From assembly GCA_050309435.1 (NCBI GenBank), contig JBNRMJ010000021.1:1-64000 (forward strand): a stretch of DNA of 64,000 nt. Reading direction: 5' to 3'. The stretch is from CAYXVJ01 sp050309435. Lineage in GTDB: Bacteria > Bacillota > Clostridia > Saccharofermentanales > Fastidiosipilaceae. The notes beneath the pieces are model-generated. The model was given only the letters and a program-made list of their open reading frames with translations. It ran no database searches and was not told where the DNA came from. The position numbers were made by a program, and so were the translations under genes. Numbering within the stretch: the stretch's first letter is position 1; each line of letters opens with the position of its first letter. This document shows, piece by piece, positions 8,197 through 17,062 of the stretch.

Positions 8197-8961
8197 ATGT
8201 TAGCAAAACGAATCATCCCCTGTCTGGATGTAAAAGGCGGACGCATTGTCAAAGGAACCAATTTCATTGATCTGAGAGACGTGGGCGACCCCGTCGAAAC
8301 CGCCGCCGCTTATAATGCGGCCGGTGCCGACGAGCTGGTCTTCCTGGACATATCCGCGACGATTGAAGGACGCGTCACCATGATCGAAGTCGTGCGCCAG
8401 ATTGCCGCGCGCCTCTTCATCCCGTTTACCGTCGGCGGCGGCATTCGCAAGCTCGACGATATCCGCGGTCTGCTTCGGGCCGGTGCGGATAAAATCTCGC
8501 TGAACTCGGCCGCGGTCGAGAATCCGGACTTAATCACGCAGGCATCAAGCGAATTCGGCAGTCAATGCGTAGTCCTGGCCATCGATGCCAAATGGAACGA
8601 GGAATTATCGCACTACGAGGTATATACCCATGGAGGTCGTCAGAACACCGGCATCGATGTGCTGGACTGGGCGAAGGAAGGCGTGGTACGCGGTGCCGGC
8701 GAAATACTATTAACTTCGATGGACAGAGACGGCACGAAACAAGGCTACGACAATCGCCTGAATAAAATGGTGTCGGAGATCGTGCCGGTGCCGATCATCG
8801 CCTCGGGCGGCGCGGGCCGCATGGCTGATTTCGCGCAAGCCATTACCGAGGGCGGTGTCGACGGTGTCCTGGCCGCAAGCTTGTTTCACTTCGGAGAAGT
8901 CAGCATAGGCGACCTCAAGTCGTATCTAAGCGAGCGGGGTATTCCCGTCAGACGGTCCTGA
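8197..8961 (+). CDS. hisF: Imidazole glycerol phosphate synthase cyclase HisF
   Basis: The 254-aa TIM-barrel protein has the two catalytic aspartates at D11 (IIPCLDVKGG) and D130 (VLAIDAKWN). The phosphate-binding loops are GGGIR near residue 80 and a second glycine-rich loop near ASGGAGR. It uses ammonia from HisH to close the imidazole ring. It shares an operon with hisH and has an RBS of GGAGG. It ends before a hairpin shared with glmS. Confidence 0.98.
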   Translation: MLAKRIIPCLDVKGGRIVKGTNFIDLRDVGDPVETAAAYNAAGADELVFLDISATIEGRVTMIEVVRQIAARLFIPFTVGGGIRKLDDIRGLLRAGADKISLNSAAVENPDLITQASSEFGSQCVVLAIDAKWNEELSHYEVYTHGGRQNTGIDVLDWAKEGVVRGAGEILLTSMDRDGTKQGYDNRLNKMVSEIVPVPIIASGGAGRMADFAQAITEGGVDGVLAASLFHFGEVSIGDLKSYLSERGIPVRRS

Positions 8962-8984
8962 TCGAACACATAACGACAAATGTA

Positions 8985-9022
8985 AATGACCCGGTTTTCC
9001 ACATTCGGAACACCGGGTCATT
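8985..9022. terminator. Hairpin between hisF and glmS
   Basis: An 11-bp stem AATGACCCGGT/ACCGGGTCATT with TCC/GGA inner pairing. The T-rich side (TTTACATTTG) is on the minus strand, so it best fits glmS, but it lies downstream of both convergent genes. Confidence 0.75.
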
Positions 9023-9072
9023 GATAACTCCGCATTTTTCATTCATAAATCGTGATATTTTCAATAAAGGGT

Positions 9073-10899
9073 TCATTCCACGGTAACGGACTTAGCCAGA
9101 TTCCGGGGCTTATCCACATCGTTTCCGTTCAATGCGGAAATGTAGTACGCCAACAACTGCAGAGGTACTATCGTCGGCAGGGCCTGCAGATCGGGCGTCG
9201 ATCTTGGAACACGAATCACGTAATCCGCCACTTGCTCTACCGAACTGTCGTCTTCCTGAATTACCGCCAGAATAACCGCTCCTCTGGCCTTCACTTCTCT
9301 GATATTGCTGATCATTTTCTCGCGGAGTTTGTCCTGCGTGACGATCGCAACGACCAGAGTCCCCTCCGAGATAAGGGAAATCGGACCATGTTTCAACTCG
9401 CCGGCCGGACTGGCTTCGGAATGAATGTAGGAGATCTCTTTTAGCTTCAGGGAAGCTTCCAAAGATAACGAATAGTCCAGTGCTCGTCCGATGAAAAAGA
9501 CATCGTGATTCGCGTAAAATTTCGAAGACAAAAACTGCACTTCGGCAAGGTCCTTGAGCCCGGCGGCAATCAAGTCGGGAACTGCCAGATAATCCCTTTG
9601 CATGTTGAGAAGCTCTTCGCTGCCGAGTTTTCCGCTTTCCTGTCCGATGTAAGCACATAGTAAAGCCAGCGCCGCCACCTGACAGCTGTACGCTTTCGTC
9701 GTGGCCACGGATATCTCCGGACCGGCCCAGGTATAAAAACTGTGATCGGCTTCGCGAGCAATCGAAGAACCCAAGACATTTACGATCGCCAGCGTAACGG
9801 CCCCACGTCGTTTTGCCTCGCGCAGGGCGGCCAGACTGTCGGCTGTTTCACCTGATTGGCTGATGACCACAACCAGTTGATCGGGATCCACCAGAGGATT
9901 GCGGTAGCGAAACTCCGAGGCGATCTCCACATCGACCGGTATTCTGAGGCGTGATTCGATCAGATCTTTTCCGATACGGCCCGCATGGTATGCCGATCCG
10001 CAGCCGACAATGTGAACCTTGGACAAACGACGGAGCCAGTCCGGATCGAAATGAATCTTGTCCAGATTGAAACGACCCCGGGCAATTCGCGGCCGAATCG
10101 TATCCAGAAGCGCTTTGGGCTGCTCCATGATCTCTTTCATCATGAAGTGTTCGTAACCGCCCTTTTCTGCCGCAGCCACATCCCAGTCGATATGTGTGAT
10201 TTCTTTCGTGATCTCTTCTTGATCCATATTATAGAAACGGATCCGATCCCCGCTAACGTCCGCGATCTCGTTGTCGTTCATGATATAAATATCACGGGTA
10301 TGAGCCAGGACAGCCGGGATATCCGAAGCGATGACATTCTCTGCTTCGCCTCGTCCGACGATAAGAGGACTGTCTTTTCTCGCTGCGATAAAATGATCTT
10401 TTTCGTCCAGGCTAACGACCGCCAGCGCATAAGAACCTTCCAGGCGATGTAAAACCTTAACCAGAGTCGCACGTAAATCACCCTGGTCGTAATACTCGAT
10501 CATATGAGAGATAACTTCGGTATCCGTATCCGAAACGAAGTCGAAGCCGCGGCGTTTCATTTTATCTTTCAGATACTGATAGTTTTCGATAATCCCGTTA
10601 TGCACAACGGCAAAGCGCCCCCCCTGAGACAGATGCGGATGGCTGTTTTCATCCGAAGGCTCGCCGTGAGTGGCCCAGCGGGTATGACCGATACCGATCC
10701 TGCCTTGTACCGCCGCGCCGTTATCGGTTAAATCGGCCAGCTTTTGGAGTCTTCCTTTACACTTTTTAACTTGAATCTCTTCGGGATTTAAGACCGCAAT
10801 ACCGGCCGAGTCATAGCCTCTGTATTCCAGTTTAGCCAGACCTGCCAAAAGAACAGGTGCCGCGGCTTTCGCCCCGGCATAACCCATGATTCCGCACAT
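9073..10899 (-). CDS. glmS: Glutamine-fructose-6-phosphate aminotransferase GlmS
   Basis: The 608-aa enzyme makes glucosamine-6-phosphate for the cell wall. The N-terminal glutaminase begins MCGIMGY, with Cys2 as nucleophile after Met removal. I therefore start at 10899, where GAGAGG precedes, rather than at the in-frame codon 30 bases upstream. Two SIS sugar-isomerase domains follow (about residues 290-430 and 460-590) and the family ending KPRNLAKSVTVE is present. It lies 65 bases after purA and is probably co-transcribed. That gap is too short for the glmS ribozyme found ahead of this gene in many Firmicutes. Confidence 0.98.
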   Translation of the reverse strand: MCGIMGYAGAKAAAPVLLAGLAKLEYRGYDSAGIAVLNPEEIQVKKCKGRLQKLADLTDNGAAVQGRIGIGHTRWATHGEPSDENSHPHLSQGGRFAVVHNGIIENYQYLKDKMKRRGFDFVSDTDTEVISHMIEYYDQGDLRATLVKVLHRLEGSYALAVVSLDEKDHFIAARKDSPLIVGRGEAENVIASDIPAVLAHTRDIYIMNDNEIADVSGDRIRFYNMDQEEITKEITHIDWDVAAAEKGGYEHFMMKEIMEQPKALLDTIRPRIARGRFNLDKIHFDPDWLRRLSKVHIVGCGSAYHAGRIGKDLIESRLRIPVDVEIASEFRYRNPLVDPDQLVVVISQSGETADSLAALREAKRRGAVTLAIVNVLGSSIAREADHSFYTWAGPEISVATTKAYSCQVAALALLCAYIGQESGKLGSEELLNMQRDYLAVPDLIAAGLKDLAEVQFLSSKFYANHDVFFIGRALDYSLSLEASLKLKEISYIHSEASPAGELKHGPISLISEGTLVVAIVTQDKLREKMISNIREVKARGAVILAVIQEDDSSVEQVADYVIRVPRSTPDLQALPTIVPLQLLAYYISALNGNDVDKPRNLAKSVTVE

Positions 10900-10964
10900 T
10901 ATGATGATTCCTCTCTGCTGTTCGGCCAAGTCGCAGTCATTCCTGCGAGATCACCTGTCTGGGT

Positions 10965-12242
10965 TTAGCGTCTGATTACCGCGTCGCGGCTGGCACCGAC
11001 CGAGATATAACGAATCGGACAACCCATCAAATCTTCGATGCGATTGACGTAATCTTGAGCTTCGACAGGCAGTTCATCGAAATTTCGACAATCGTCGACA
11101 GCCTGCTGCCAGCCCGGCCAGTATTCAATGATCGCTTCGCAACGATCGAGAAGACCCGGGAAGGGGAGATAATCCAGACGCTGTCCGTCAAGCGAATAAG
11201 CGACACAAACGGGGATTTCTTTTAGGCCCGAAAGAATATCCAGCTTCGTAAGCGCCAGTTGCGTGGCCCCTTGAACACGAACGCCGTAGCGGGATGCCGG
11301 CACATCGAAACCGCCGACACGACGCGGACGGCCCGTGGCCGCACCATATTCGCCTCCGGCTTCGCGCAGTGCGTCTCCGGCCGAATCTTTCATCTCCGCG
11401 ATGAAAGGGCCTTCGCCGACACAAGACGAATAGGCTTTCATGATACCGATGCATTCATCGAGCGGCACGCCGGGGATGCCGGCTCCGATCGGCGCATAGG
11501 CCGCCAGCGGCGATGAACTGGAGGTATAAGGATAAATACCGAACTCGATGTCCCGAAGAGCACCGAGCTGGGCTTCGCAGAGCACGCGCTTGCCTGCTTT
11601 TACGGCTTGATCCAAAAGCAGTCCGGTGTCGCGAATATAAGGTTTGATGATTTCGCCATGGGTCAGCGTCCACTCCAGAATCTCGTCAACGGATATAGCT
11701 TCATGTCCGTAGCCGTCCCGGATCATCAGGTTTTTCCACTTGATAATACCTTCGAGGCGATGGCGCAGATGCTCTTTTCCCAGGAGGAGCTCACCGATTT
11801 GAATACCTTTTTTCATATACTTATCGGCGTATACCGGTGCGATTCCGCGCAGAGTGGAGCCGTACTTCTCACCTGCCAGCCTCTCCTCTTCGAGCTTATC
11901 CTGAAGAACATGGTAGGGAAAACAGATCATGGCACGATCCGAGATCACAAGTTGCTCTTTTTCCAGATGGAAGCCGCCTTCTTCGAGCTGCCGAATCTCT
12001 CTTACCAGATGAGCGATGTCGATCACCATCCCGTTACCAAGCACATTGACGACACCCGGGTTAAAAATTCCCGACGGCAATAAATTCAAAACGAATTTCC
12101 CATAGGGATTGATGACTGTGTGACCGGCATTGTTGCCTCCCTGATAGCGCACGACATAATCGAAGTCTTTTGCTATCAAATCAACCATACGGCCTTTTCC
12201 TTCATCGCCCCAATTGATTCCTACAATGGCTTCCAAGCTCAT
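10965..12242 (-). CDS. purA: Adenylosuccinate synthetase PurA
   Basis: The 425-aa GTP-dependent enzyme joins IMP and aspartate in AMP synthesis. The N-terminal GDEGKGR loop with catalytic Asp, the NNAGHT segment and the conserved GATGRPRRVGGFD loop are all present. Length matches the family. The start at 12242 has GGAAGGGG seven bases upstream. It is first in a purA-glmS unit with a -10 element about 75 bases upstream. Confidence 0.98.
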   Translation of the reverse strand: MSLEAIVGINWGDEGKGRMVDLIAKDFDYVVRYQGGNNAGHTVINPYGKFVLNLLPSGIFNPGVVNVLGNGMVIDIAHLVREIRQLEEGGFHLEKEQLVISDRAMICFPYHVLQDKLEEERLAGEKYGSTLRGIAPVYADKYMKKGIQIGELLLGKEHLRHRLEGIIKWKNLMIRDGYGHEAISVDEILEWTLTHGEIIKPYIRDTGLLLDQAVKAGKRVLCEAQLGALRDIEFGIYPYTSSSSPLAAYAPIGAGIPGVPLDECIGIMKAYSSCVGEGPFIAEMKDSAGDALREAGGEYGAATGRPRRVGGFDVPASRYGVRVQGATQLALTKLDILSGLKEIPVCVAYSLDGQRLDYLPFPGLLDRCEAIIEYWPGWQQAVDDCRNFDELPVEAQDYVNRIEDLMGCPIRYISVGASRDAVIRR

Positions 12243-12315
12243 GTAGTTCCCCTTCCAGATCCTTTCCGGATCATTTCGCCCGATTCACGAACGTAAAATA
12301 AAATGCTACGAAATC

Positions 12316-12349
12316 ATTATAATTTCTCGACGACAGTGAAAAAATCACT
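12316..12349 (-). promoter_or_regulatory. purA promoter with inverted repeat at the -35 region
   Basis: A perfect TATAAT (12321-12316, minus) is preceded by a T-run rather than a real -35. A perfect inverted repeat AGTGA-N5-TCACT (12335-12349) overlaps the -35 position and could be an operator. It does not resemble the Bacillus PurR box. Confidence 0.4.
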
Positions 12350-12505
12350 ATTTTGCAAATTTTTTGAACGATTTTCGAAACAGAGCCGGCGGAATCAGGG
12401 ATGTAAAAGGCGAATAGTTAGGCTAATTAAGCCTGATGAACTCGAAGCCTGGTTTCAACTTGAGCATTTATCCGACTATACATTCTGTTTCTATTAGAAA
12501 AATAA

Positions 12506-12525
12506 GAGGCGGTCTTCACCGCCTC
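12506..12525 (-). terminator. Terminator of the marR-ABC operon
   Basis: An 8-bp stem GAGGCGGT/ACCGCCTC with a 4-base loop, followed on minus by TTATTTTTC. It lies 127 bases beyond the stop codon of the last ABC gene. Confidence 0.8.
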
Positions 12526-12608
12526 CCTTTCATTGGAGCTTATGCATGCATTCCTGTTTTGAACTTGATTGTGCGACTTGGCTCGACTCTCGCCTGTACT
12601 TCGGATCA

Positions 12609-12637
12609 CAAGAATGCCATCACGGCAGGCATTCTTG
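12609..12637. repeat. 10-bp hairpin in the ABC operon 3' region
   Basis: CAAGAATGCC/GGCATTCTTG with a 9-base loop. It lacks a T-tract on either side, so it may protect the mRNA 3' end rather than terminate. Confidence 0.6.
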
Positions 12638-12642
12638 CTTAG

Positions 12643-12662
12643 AACTGGACGTTAGTCCAGTT
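12643..12662 (-). repeat. Hairpin enclosing the stop codon of the second ABC gene
   Basis: AACTGGAC/GTCCAGTT, a perfect 8-bp stem with a 4-base loop. The TAA stop (12654-12652 on minus) lies in the loop. Confidence 0.6.
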
Positions 12663-14598
12663 CTATTATGCCCATACTCAAGTCATAGTAGCGACCTTTA
12701 GTCTCGATCAGGACTTCATGATCGCCACGCTCGATGATTTCGCCTTCTTCCAGAACCATGATGGCATTGGAGTGGCGAACCGTTGACAGACGGTGAGCGA
12801 TGGCGAAGACCGTACGGCCTTCCATCAGAGTATCCATACCCTTTTCAATTAAGCGCTCGGTACGAGTATCTATCGAACTGGTTGCTTCATCCATGATCAA
12901 AATCAGCGGATCTGCAACAGCCGCCCGTGCAATCGACAGCAACTGGCGTTGTCCCTGCGACAAGTTGTCTCCGTCACTATGCAAAACCGTATCGTATCCT
13001 TCCGGAAGATGCATGATGAAACTGTCCGCATTCGCGATCCGGGCTGCCTGTCTGATCTCCTCGTCGCTTGCATCCAGGCGGCCGTAGCGAATATTGTCGG
13101 CGATCGTCCCTTCAAACAGATGTACATCCTGCAGAACCATGCCCAGTAATTTGCGTAACGGAGTTTTCTTGATTCGTGACAGATTAATGCCATCCAAAAG
13201 GATCTCACCGCTCTGAATATCATAGAAACGATTGATCAGATTGGTAATTGTTGTTTTACCGGCACCGGTCGAACCGACGAAAGCAATTTTTTGACCCGGT
13301 TTGGCATATAGTGAAATATCTTTTAAGACCAGACGTTCGGGCGTGTAGCCAAAATAGACATGGTTGAAACGAATATCGCCGTGTACCGGTTTAAAGAGAA
13401 TCGAGCCGTCTTCCTGAGGTACGCGCCAGACATAGCCGCGATCACTCGCCTCGATTGCCTGCCCCTTCGCCTCTTCAGGATCAATATCTTCGATGCGAAC
13501 TGCCGTGACATCGCCGTCATCTTCCTCCGGCTCTTCGTCCATGATTCTAAAGACACGCTCGGCACCTGCCAAAGCAGCTACTAGGACATTTACCTGATTC
13601 GAAATCATGGTGATGGGGCGGGAGAACTCGCGGCTGTACTGCAGGAAGGATGCGACCGTACCGACGTCAAGCATGCCTCTGATCGTCAGAATCGCACCGC
13701 CCATGGCCGTAATTGCGTATTGTACAAAAGACAGACCGCCCATGACGGGAAAGAGCAGAACCGAGAAAATCTGGGCGTTCGTTGATACGACACGCAGGTT
13801 TTCGTTTTTCTCGTCAAACTCCTCCATGACCACGTTCTCATGGTTAAAAACTTTTACGACTTTTTGCCCTTCCATCATTTCTTCGACAAATCCGTTCAAA
13901 GCAGCCAGATTTGCTTGCTGAGCACGGAAATTCTTACCGCTCTGGCCGACGACAAATCTGACGATGAAAAGCATCAGGATCACCATCAGAACCACGAACA
14001 AGGTCAGGATAGGACTGAGCACGAGCATCATGAAGAACGTGCCGACAAAGGTGATCGAGTTTGTGAAGAGCTGGACCAGCGACTGATCAAGTGCCTGGTT
14101 AATATTATCCACGTCGTTCGTGTAAGAACTCATCAGCTCGCCATGGCTATGCGTATCGAAAAATCGAATCGGTAAAGTCTGCATGTGATTGAAGAGGTCG
14201 CCGCGAATCCGGTTCGTTGTACTCTGTGCCAGCTTGACCATGAAGCGGTTTCCCAGATACTGGAAGAGAGCCGAGACCACGTAGATTGCCCCCAAGGCAA
14301 AGAGATACGGTACGATTGCCCCCATACCGCGTTCGCGTTCGTAAACGAGGATGTTAATGATGGGACGAAGGAAGGCGTTTCCGGCGACACCGCCGAGCGA
14401 TGCCAGCGAGACCAGGAGCAGACCCATAATCACATACAGGCGGTTGTAGCGCAGATAAGACCAGAGACGCTTGATCGTACCTTTCATGTCATCCGGCCTG
14501 GTAAATTGTTTCCTCCCGCGAGGCGCAGCTTCGGCCGGCTTTTTATCCTTGTCAGCAGCGTTAACGGGAGATTGTTTTTCTACTTTTTTCTTACTCAT
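12652..14598 (-). CDS. ABC exporter half-transporter, subunit with catalytic ATP site
   Basis: The 648-aa protein has a charged 45-residue N-terminal tail, six membrane segments (about 50-360) and a nucleotide-binding domain with Walker A GSTGAGKTT, signature NLSQGQRQLLSIARA, Walker B LILMDEATSSID with the catalytic glutamate, and the histidine switch IAHRLS. It pairs with the upstream subunit, whose own ATP site is degenerate, forming a heterodimeric exporter of the LmrCD/BmrCD/TM287-288 class. The pair overlaps by four bases. About 30 extra residues between membrane and ATPase domains (EEPEEDDGD, DRGYVWRV) are typical of this subunit type. Regulation is likely by the MarR protein. The substrate is unknown, probably a drug or toxic metabolite. 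Confidence 0.93.
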   Translation of the reverse strand: MSKKKVEKQSPVNAADKDKKPAEAAPRGRKQFTRPDDMKGTIKRLWSYLRYNRLYVIMGLLLVSLASLGGVAGNAFLRPIINILVYERERGMGAIVPYLFALGAIYVVSALFQYLGNRFMVKLAQSTTNRIRGDLFNHMQTLPIRFFDTHSHGELMSSYTNDVDNINQALDQSLVQLFTNSITFVGTFFMMLVLSPILTLFVVLMVILMLFIVRFVVGQSGKNFRAQQANLAALNGFVEEMMEGQKVVKVFNHENVVMEEFDEKNENLRVVSTNAQIFSVLLFPVMGGLSFVQYAITAMGGAILTIRGMLDVGTVASFLQYSREFSRPITMISNQVNVLVAALAGAERVFRIMDEEPEEDDGDVTAVRIEDIDPEEAKGQAIEASDRGYVWRVPQEDGSILFKPVHGDIRFNHVYFGYTPERLVLKDISLYAKPGQKIAFVGSTGAGKTTITNLINRFYDIQSGEILLDGINLSRIKKTPLRKLLGMVLQDVHLFEGTIADNIRYGRLDASDEEIRQAARIANADSFIMHLPEGYDTVLHSDGDNLSQGQRQLLSIARAAVADPLILIMDEATSSIDTRTERLIEKGMDTLMEGRTVFAIAHRLSTVRHSNAIMVLEEGEIIERGDHEVLIETKGRYYDLSMGIIELD

Positions 14599-16322
14599 CC
14601 TGCGATCAGTCCCTTCTGCTGTGATTCGTATACTTCCTGATAAATACGGCTTGTTTTCATCAGTTCGTCGGCTGTGCCGATGCCGTCGATACGACCGTCG
14701 TCGAGCACGATTATCGTGTCGGCATCCTCGATCGAGGCGATGCGCTGAGCGATGATGATCGTCGTGACATCTTTCAAATGTTCTTTAAAAGCTTTCCTTA
14801 ACTTGGCATCCGTACCCATATCAACCGCCGATGTCGAGTCATCCAGGATCAGAATTTTGGGTTTCTTCAAAAGGGCACGGGCAATAGCCAGACGTTGTTT
14901 CTGCCCGCCGGAGAAGTTATTTCCGCCCTGCTCCACTCTGGCATCCAGGCCGTCCGGATTAGCGCTGATAAACTCCCAGGCCTGAGCAATTTTCAAGACC
15001 TCGATGATTTCCTCGTCCGTGGCCTCTTCGTTACCCCAGAGCATGTTCGAGCGAATCGTGCCCGAGAACAATGTGTTTTTCTGGAGAACTACAGCGACCT
15101 GATCGCGCAGAGACTTCAGGTCGTAGTTCTGTACATTGATGCCGCCCACTTCAAGCTCGCCTTCACTAACATCGTAGAGGCGAGGGATCAATTGGATTAA
15201 CGATGTTTTCGCCGAACCGGTGGAACCGATAACGCCGATGGTGGATCCCGACTTGATCTTAAAGTTGATATTTTCGAGCGTATCACCCTGATTGCCGGGA
15301 TAACGGAATCTGACGTTCTTGAACTCGATATCGCCGGTAGGGACTTCCGGAATTCCGTCTTCGGGCGAATGAATATCGGTTTGTGTATCGATAACTTCGA
15401 GAAGACGCTCGGCCGAGGCTTTTGATGTGGTGATCTGAATGAAGAGCATGGACAGCATCATCAGACTCATCATGATCTGCATGACATAAGTAATGAAGCT
15501 CATGAGACTGCCGGCCTCCATCGAACCCATCATGATGCGGTTACCGCCGAACCAAAGGATTGCGATGATACTGGAGTAAACAACCAGCATCATGATCGGC
15601 ATATTCATAATGACCAGCGAAACGGCTTTGAGCGCACTTTGCATCAGATCATCGTTGGCTTTTTTGAATCGTTTGGATTCGTAGTCATCGCGCACATAGG
15701 ATTTCACGACACGGATGGACGTCAGGTTTTCCTGTACAACCGAGTTGATGCGGTCGACCTTCTTTTGCATAATGCTGAATAAGGGGAATGCCTTTTTCAT
15801 AATCAAGCCGATTATAGTCGCCAGAACCGGTATGGCCAGCAGGAAAATCACGGCCAGCTCCGAGTCGATACGAACAGCCATAAACACGGCGAAGATCAGC
15901 ATCGAAGGCGAACGAAAGCCCATGCGAAGGACCATCATCGCCGTATTGGCCACGCGTTGCGTATCGTTGGTCAGACGCGTGATCAAACTGGAAACCGAAA
16001 ATTTATCCAGATTCTTAAAACTGAACGTTTGAATATTGGCAAAGGCTGCCCGACGAATATTCGTACCCAGGCCGATGCCGGCTGTAGCACCCAGCTTCGC
16101 CGAAATAGCGCCGGCGGCAATTCCGACAAGCGCCGCCAGAATCATGAGCAGACCCCGCCTGACAACAAAATCCACATCACTGTTCTTGATACCGACATCA
16201 ACGATATCCGCCATCAGATATGGGATAAAAACGTCCATCGCGACCTCAAGGATCATCATCAGCGGACATAAAATTGCATAGAGCGTATAAGGCTTAAAAT
16301 ATTTTAGTAAGCGTCTAATCAT
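14595..16322 (-). CDS. ABC exporter half-transporter, subunit with degenerate ATP site
   Basis: The 575-aa protein has six membrane segments (about 15-300) and a C-terminal ATPase domain. Walker A is GSTGSAKTS and the signature is FSGGQKQRLAIA. The residue after Walker B is Asp (LILDDSTSAVD) where Glu is catalytic, and the switch histidine is Gln (IIAQRIAS). These two changes mark the non-hydrolysing site of asymmetric heterodimeric exporters. It overlaps marR by eight bases upstream and its partner by four downstream, so all three genes should be translated from one message. Confidence 0.93.
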   Translation of the reverse strand: MIRRLLKYFKPYTLYAILCPLMMILEVAMDVFIPYLMADIVDVGIKNSDVDFVVRRGLLMILAALVGIAAGAISAKLGATAGIGLGTNIRRAAFANIQTFSFKNLDKFSVSSLITRLTNDTQRVANTAMMVLRMGFRSPSMLIFAVFMAVRIDSELAVIFLLAIPVLATIIGLIMKKAFPLFSIMQKKVDRINSVVQENLTSIRVVKSYVRDDYESKRFKKANDDLMQSALKAVSLVIMNMPIMMLVVYSSIIAILWFGGNRIMMGSMEAGSLMSFITYVMQIMMSLMMLSMLFIQITTSKASAERLLEVIDTQTDIHSPEDGIPEVPTGDIEFKNVRFRYPGNQGDTLENINFKIKSGSTIGVIGSTGSAKTSLIQLIPRLYDVSEGELEVGGINVQNYDLKSLRDQVAVVLQKNTLFSGTIRSNMLWGNEEATDEEIIEVLKIAQAWEFISANPDGLDARVEQGGNNFSGGQKQRLAIARALLKKPKILILDDSTSAVDMGTDAKLRKAFKEHLKDVTTIIIAQRIASIEDADTIIVLDDGRIDGIGTADELMKTSRIYQEVYESQQKGLIAG

Positions 16323-16914
16323 GCGCAGTCTCCGTTTCTACTACCGTTATATATTCCTCATTCGAATCTGTTTCATCTGTCGCTTTTGCCCCTTTATTGC
16401 CTTCCCGGAGGAGGTCATGCACCTGCGGGGCACGCGTATAAAGCGGATGCGCTTCGGCGTTCTCCAGCATGCGTATCAGATAGCTCTTTAATGCTATTTT
16501 CTCTGCTTCATCAAAACCACTCAGAAGGTGGTCGTGCATATCAAGCACCACGTCTTTACAGGCCTTTGAAACACGTTCGCCCTCGCCGGTCAGATACAGT
16601 TCGTTTCGTCTCTGATCGTTATCCGGGGTAAGTCGTTTGACCAGGCCTTGTTTCTCCAGTCGCTTAATTGACATCGAAAGAGATGACGGCGATACCCGAA
16701 GCATCTTGGCAATCTGATTTTGTGTCGAACCGGGATTCGTCTTAATCAAATGCAACAATCTAGGCTGGCCGACGTGTAAACCGTAATGGGACAGATTCTC
16801 CCCCAGAATAATCAGCTTGGCACTCTCGACATCCTTCATCAGCCACGCGACATCCGTTTCGATATTGTGCCCGTGCCTGCCTCTTTGATCCGGCTTATGC
16901 CTCAAAATCTTCAC
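16315..16914 (-). CDS. MarR-family transcriptional regulator
   Basis: The 199-aa protein has a winged-helix DNA-binding domain about residues 50-130. Helices around STQNQIAKMLRVSPSSLSMSI are followed by the wing VKRLTPDNDQRRNE, with the D-x-R-x3 wing motif of MarR proteins. The C-terminal 45 residues are acidic and probably disordered. It starts at a GTG (16914) behind AGAGG. It is first in an operon with two ABC exporter genes and probably represses it; a pair of ACCGGT palindromes overlaps its promoter. The ligand is unknown. Confidence 0.92.
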   Translation of the reverse strand: MKILRHKPDQRGRHGHNIETDVAWLMKDVESAKLIILGENLSHYGLHVGQPRLLHLIKTNPGSTQNQIAKMLRVSPSSLSMSIKRLEKQGLVKRLTPDNDQRRNELYLTGEGERVSKACKDVVLDMHDHLLSGFDEAEKIALKSYLIRMLENAEAHPLYTRAPQVHDLLREGNKGAKATDETDSNEEYITVVETETAHD

Positions 16915-16932
16915 CCCGCCTCTGCAATATAT

Positions 16933-16962
16933 ATGTTAACCGGTTAATTATCAACCGGTCAA
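16933..16962 (-). promoter_or_regulatory. marR promoter overlapped by two ACCGGT palindromes
   Basis: On minus, TTGACC (16962-16957) and TAACAT (16938-16933) form a promoter with an 18-base spacer. Two palindromes overlap it: perfect TTAACCGGTTAA (16936-16947) and TCAACCGGTCAA (16951-16962), centred 15 bp apart. Position over both -35 and -10 fits autorepression by the MarR protein encoded just downstream. Confidence 0.6.
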
Positions 16963-17015
16963 GTATATAGTTTATTACGGAGTTCCTCTTCTGGCAAGTA
17001 ACACAGATAACAAAA

Positions 17016-17040
17016 AAGCAGGCACGTATCATACCTGCTT
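17016..17040 (-). terminator. Terminator of the N-acetylhexosamine kinase gene
   Basis: A 7-bp stem AAGCAGG/CCTGCTT, followed on minus by TTTTG after the paired T's. It lies just behind the stop at 17063. Confidence 0.85.
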
Positions 17041-17062
17041 CAACCTTGATTTTTCAGAATAT

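Larger units (their letters stand above)
12243..12651. other. Intergenic region purA / ABC exporter
   Basis: These 409 bases hold the purA promoter (-10 at 12321-12316 on minus) with a neighbouring AGTGA-N5-TCACT repeat (12335-12349), a small AGGCT/AGCCT hairpin near 12420-12434, and hairpins behind the ABC operon at 12506-12525, 12609-12637 and 12643-12662. Open frames here have no ribosome site and look non-coding. Confidence 0.6.

Noticed and set aside
10900..10964. glmS ribozyme ahead of glmS
   Set aside because: The gap to purA is only 65 bases, too short for the ribozyme, and no characteristic core sequence is seen.
12243..12420. Purine riboswitch or PurR box before purA
   Set aside because: No conserved purine-aptamer core or PurR motif is visible, only a TATAAT and a short inverted repeat.
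12303..12497. Small plus-strand ORF before the exporter terminator
   Set aside because: It overlaps the purA promoter on the opposite strand and has no ribosome site.
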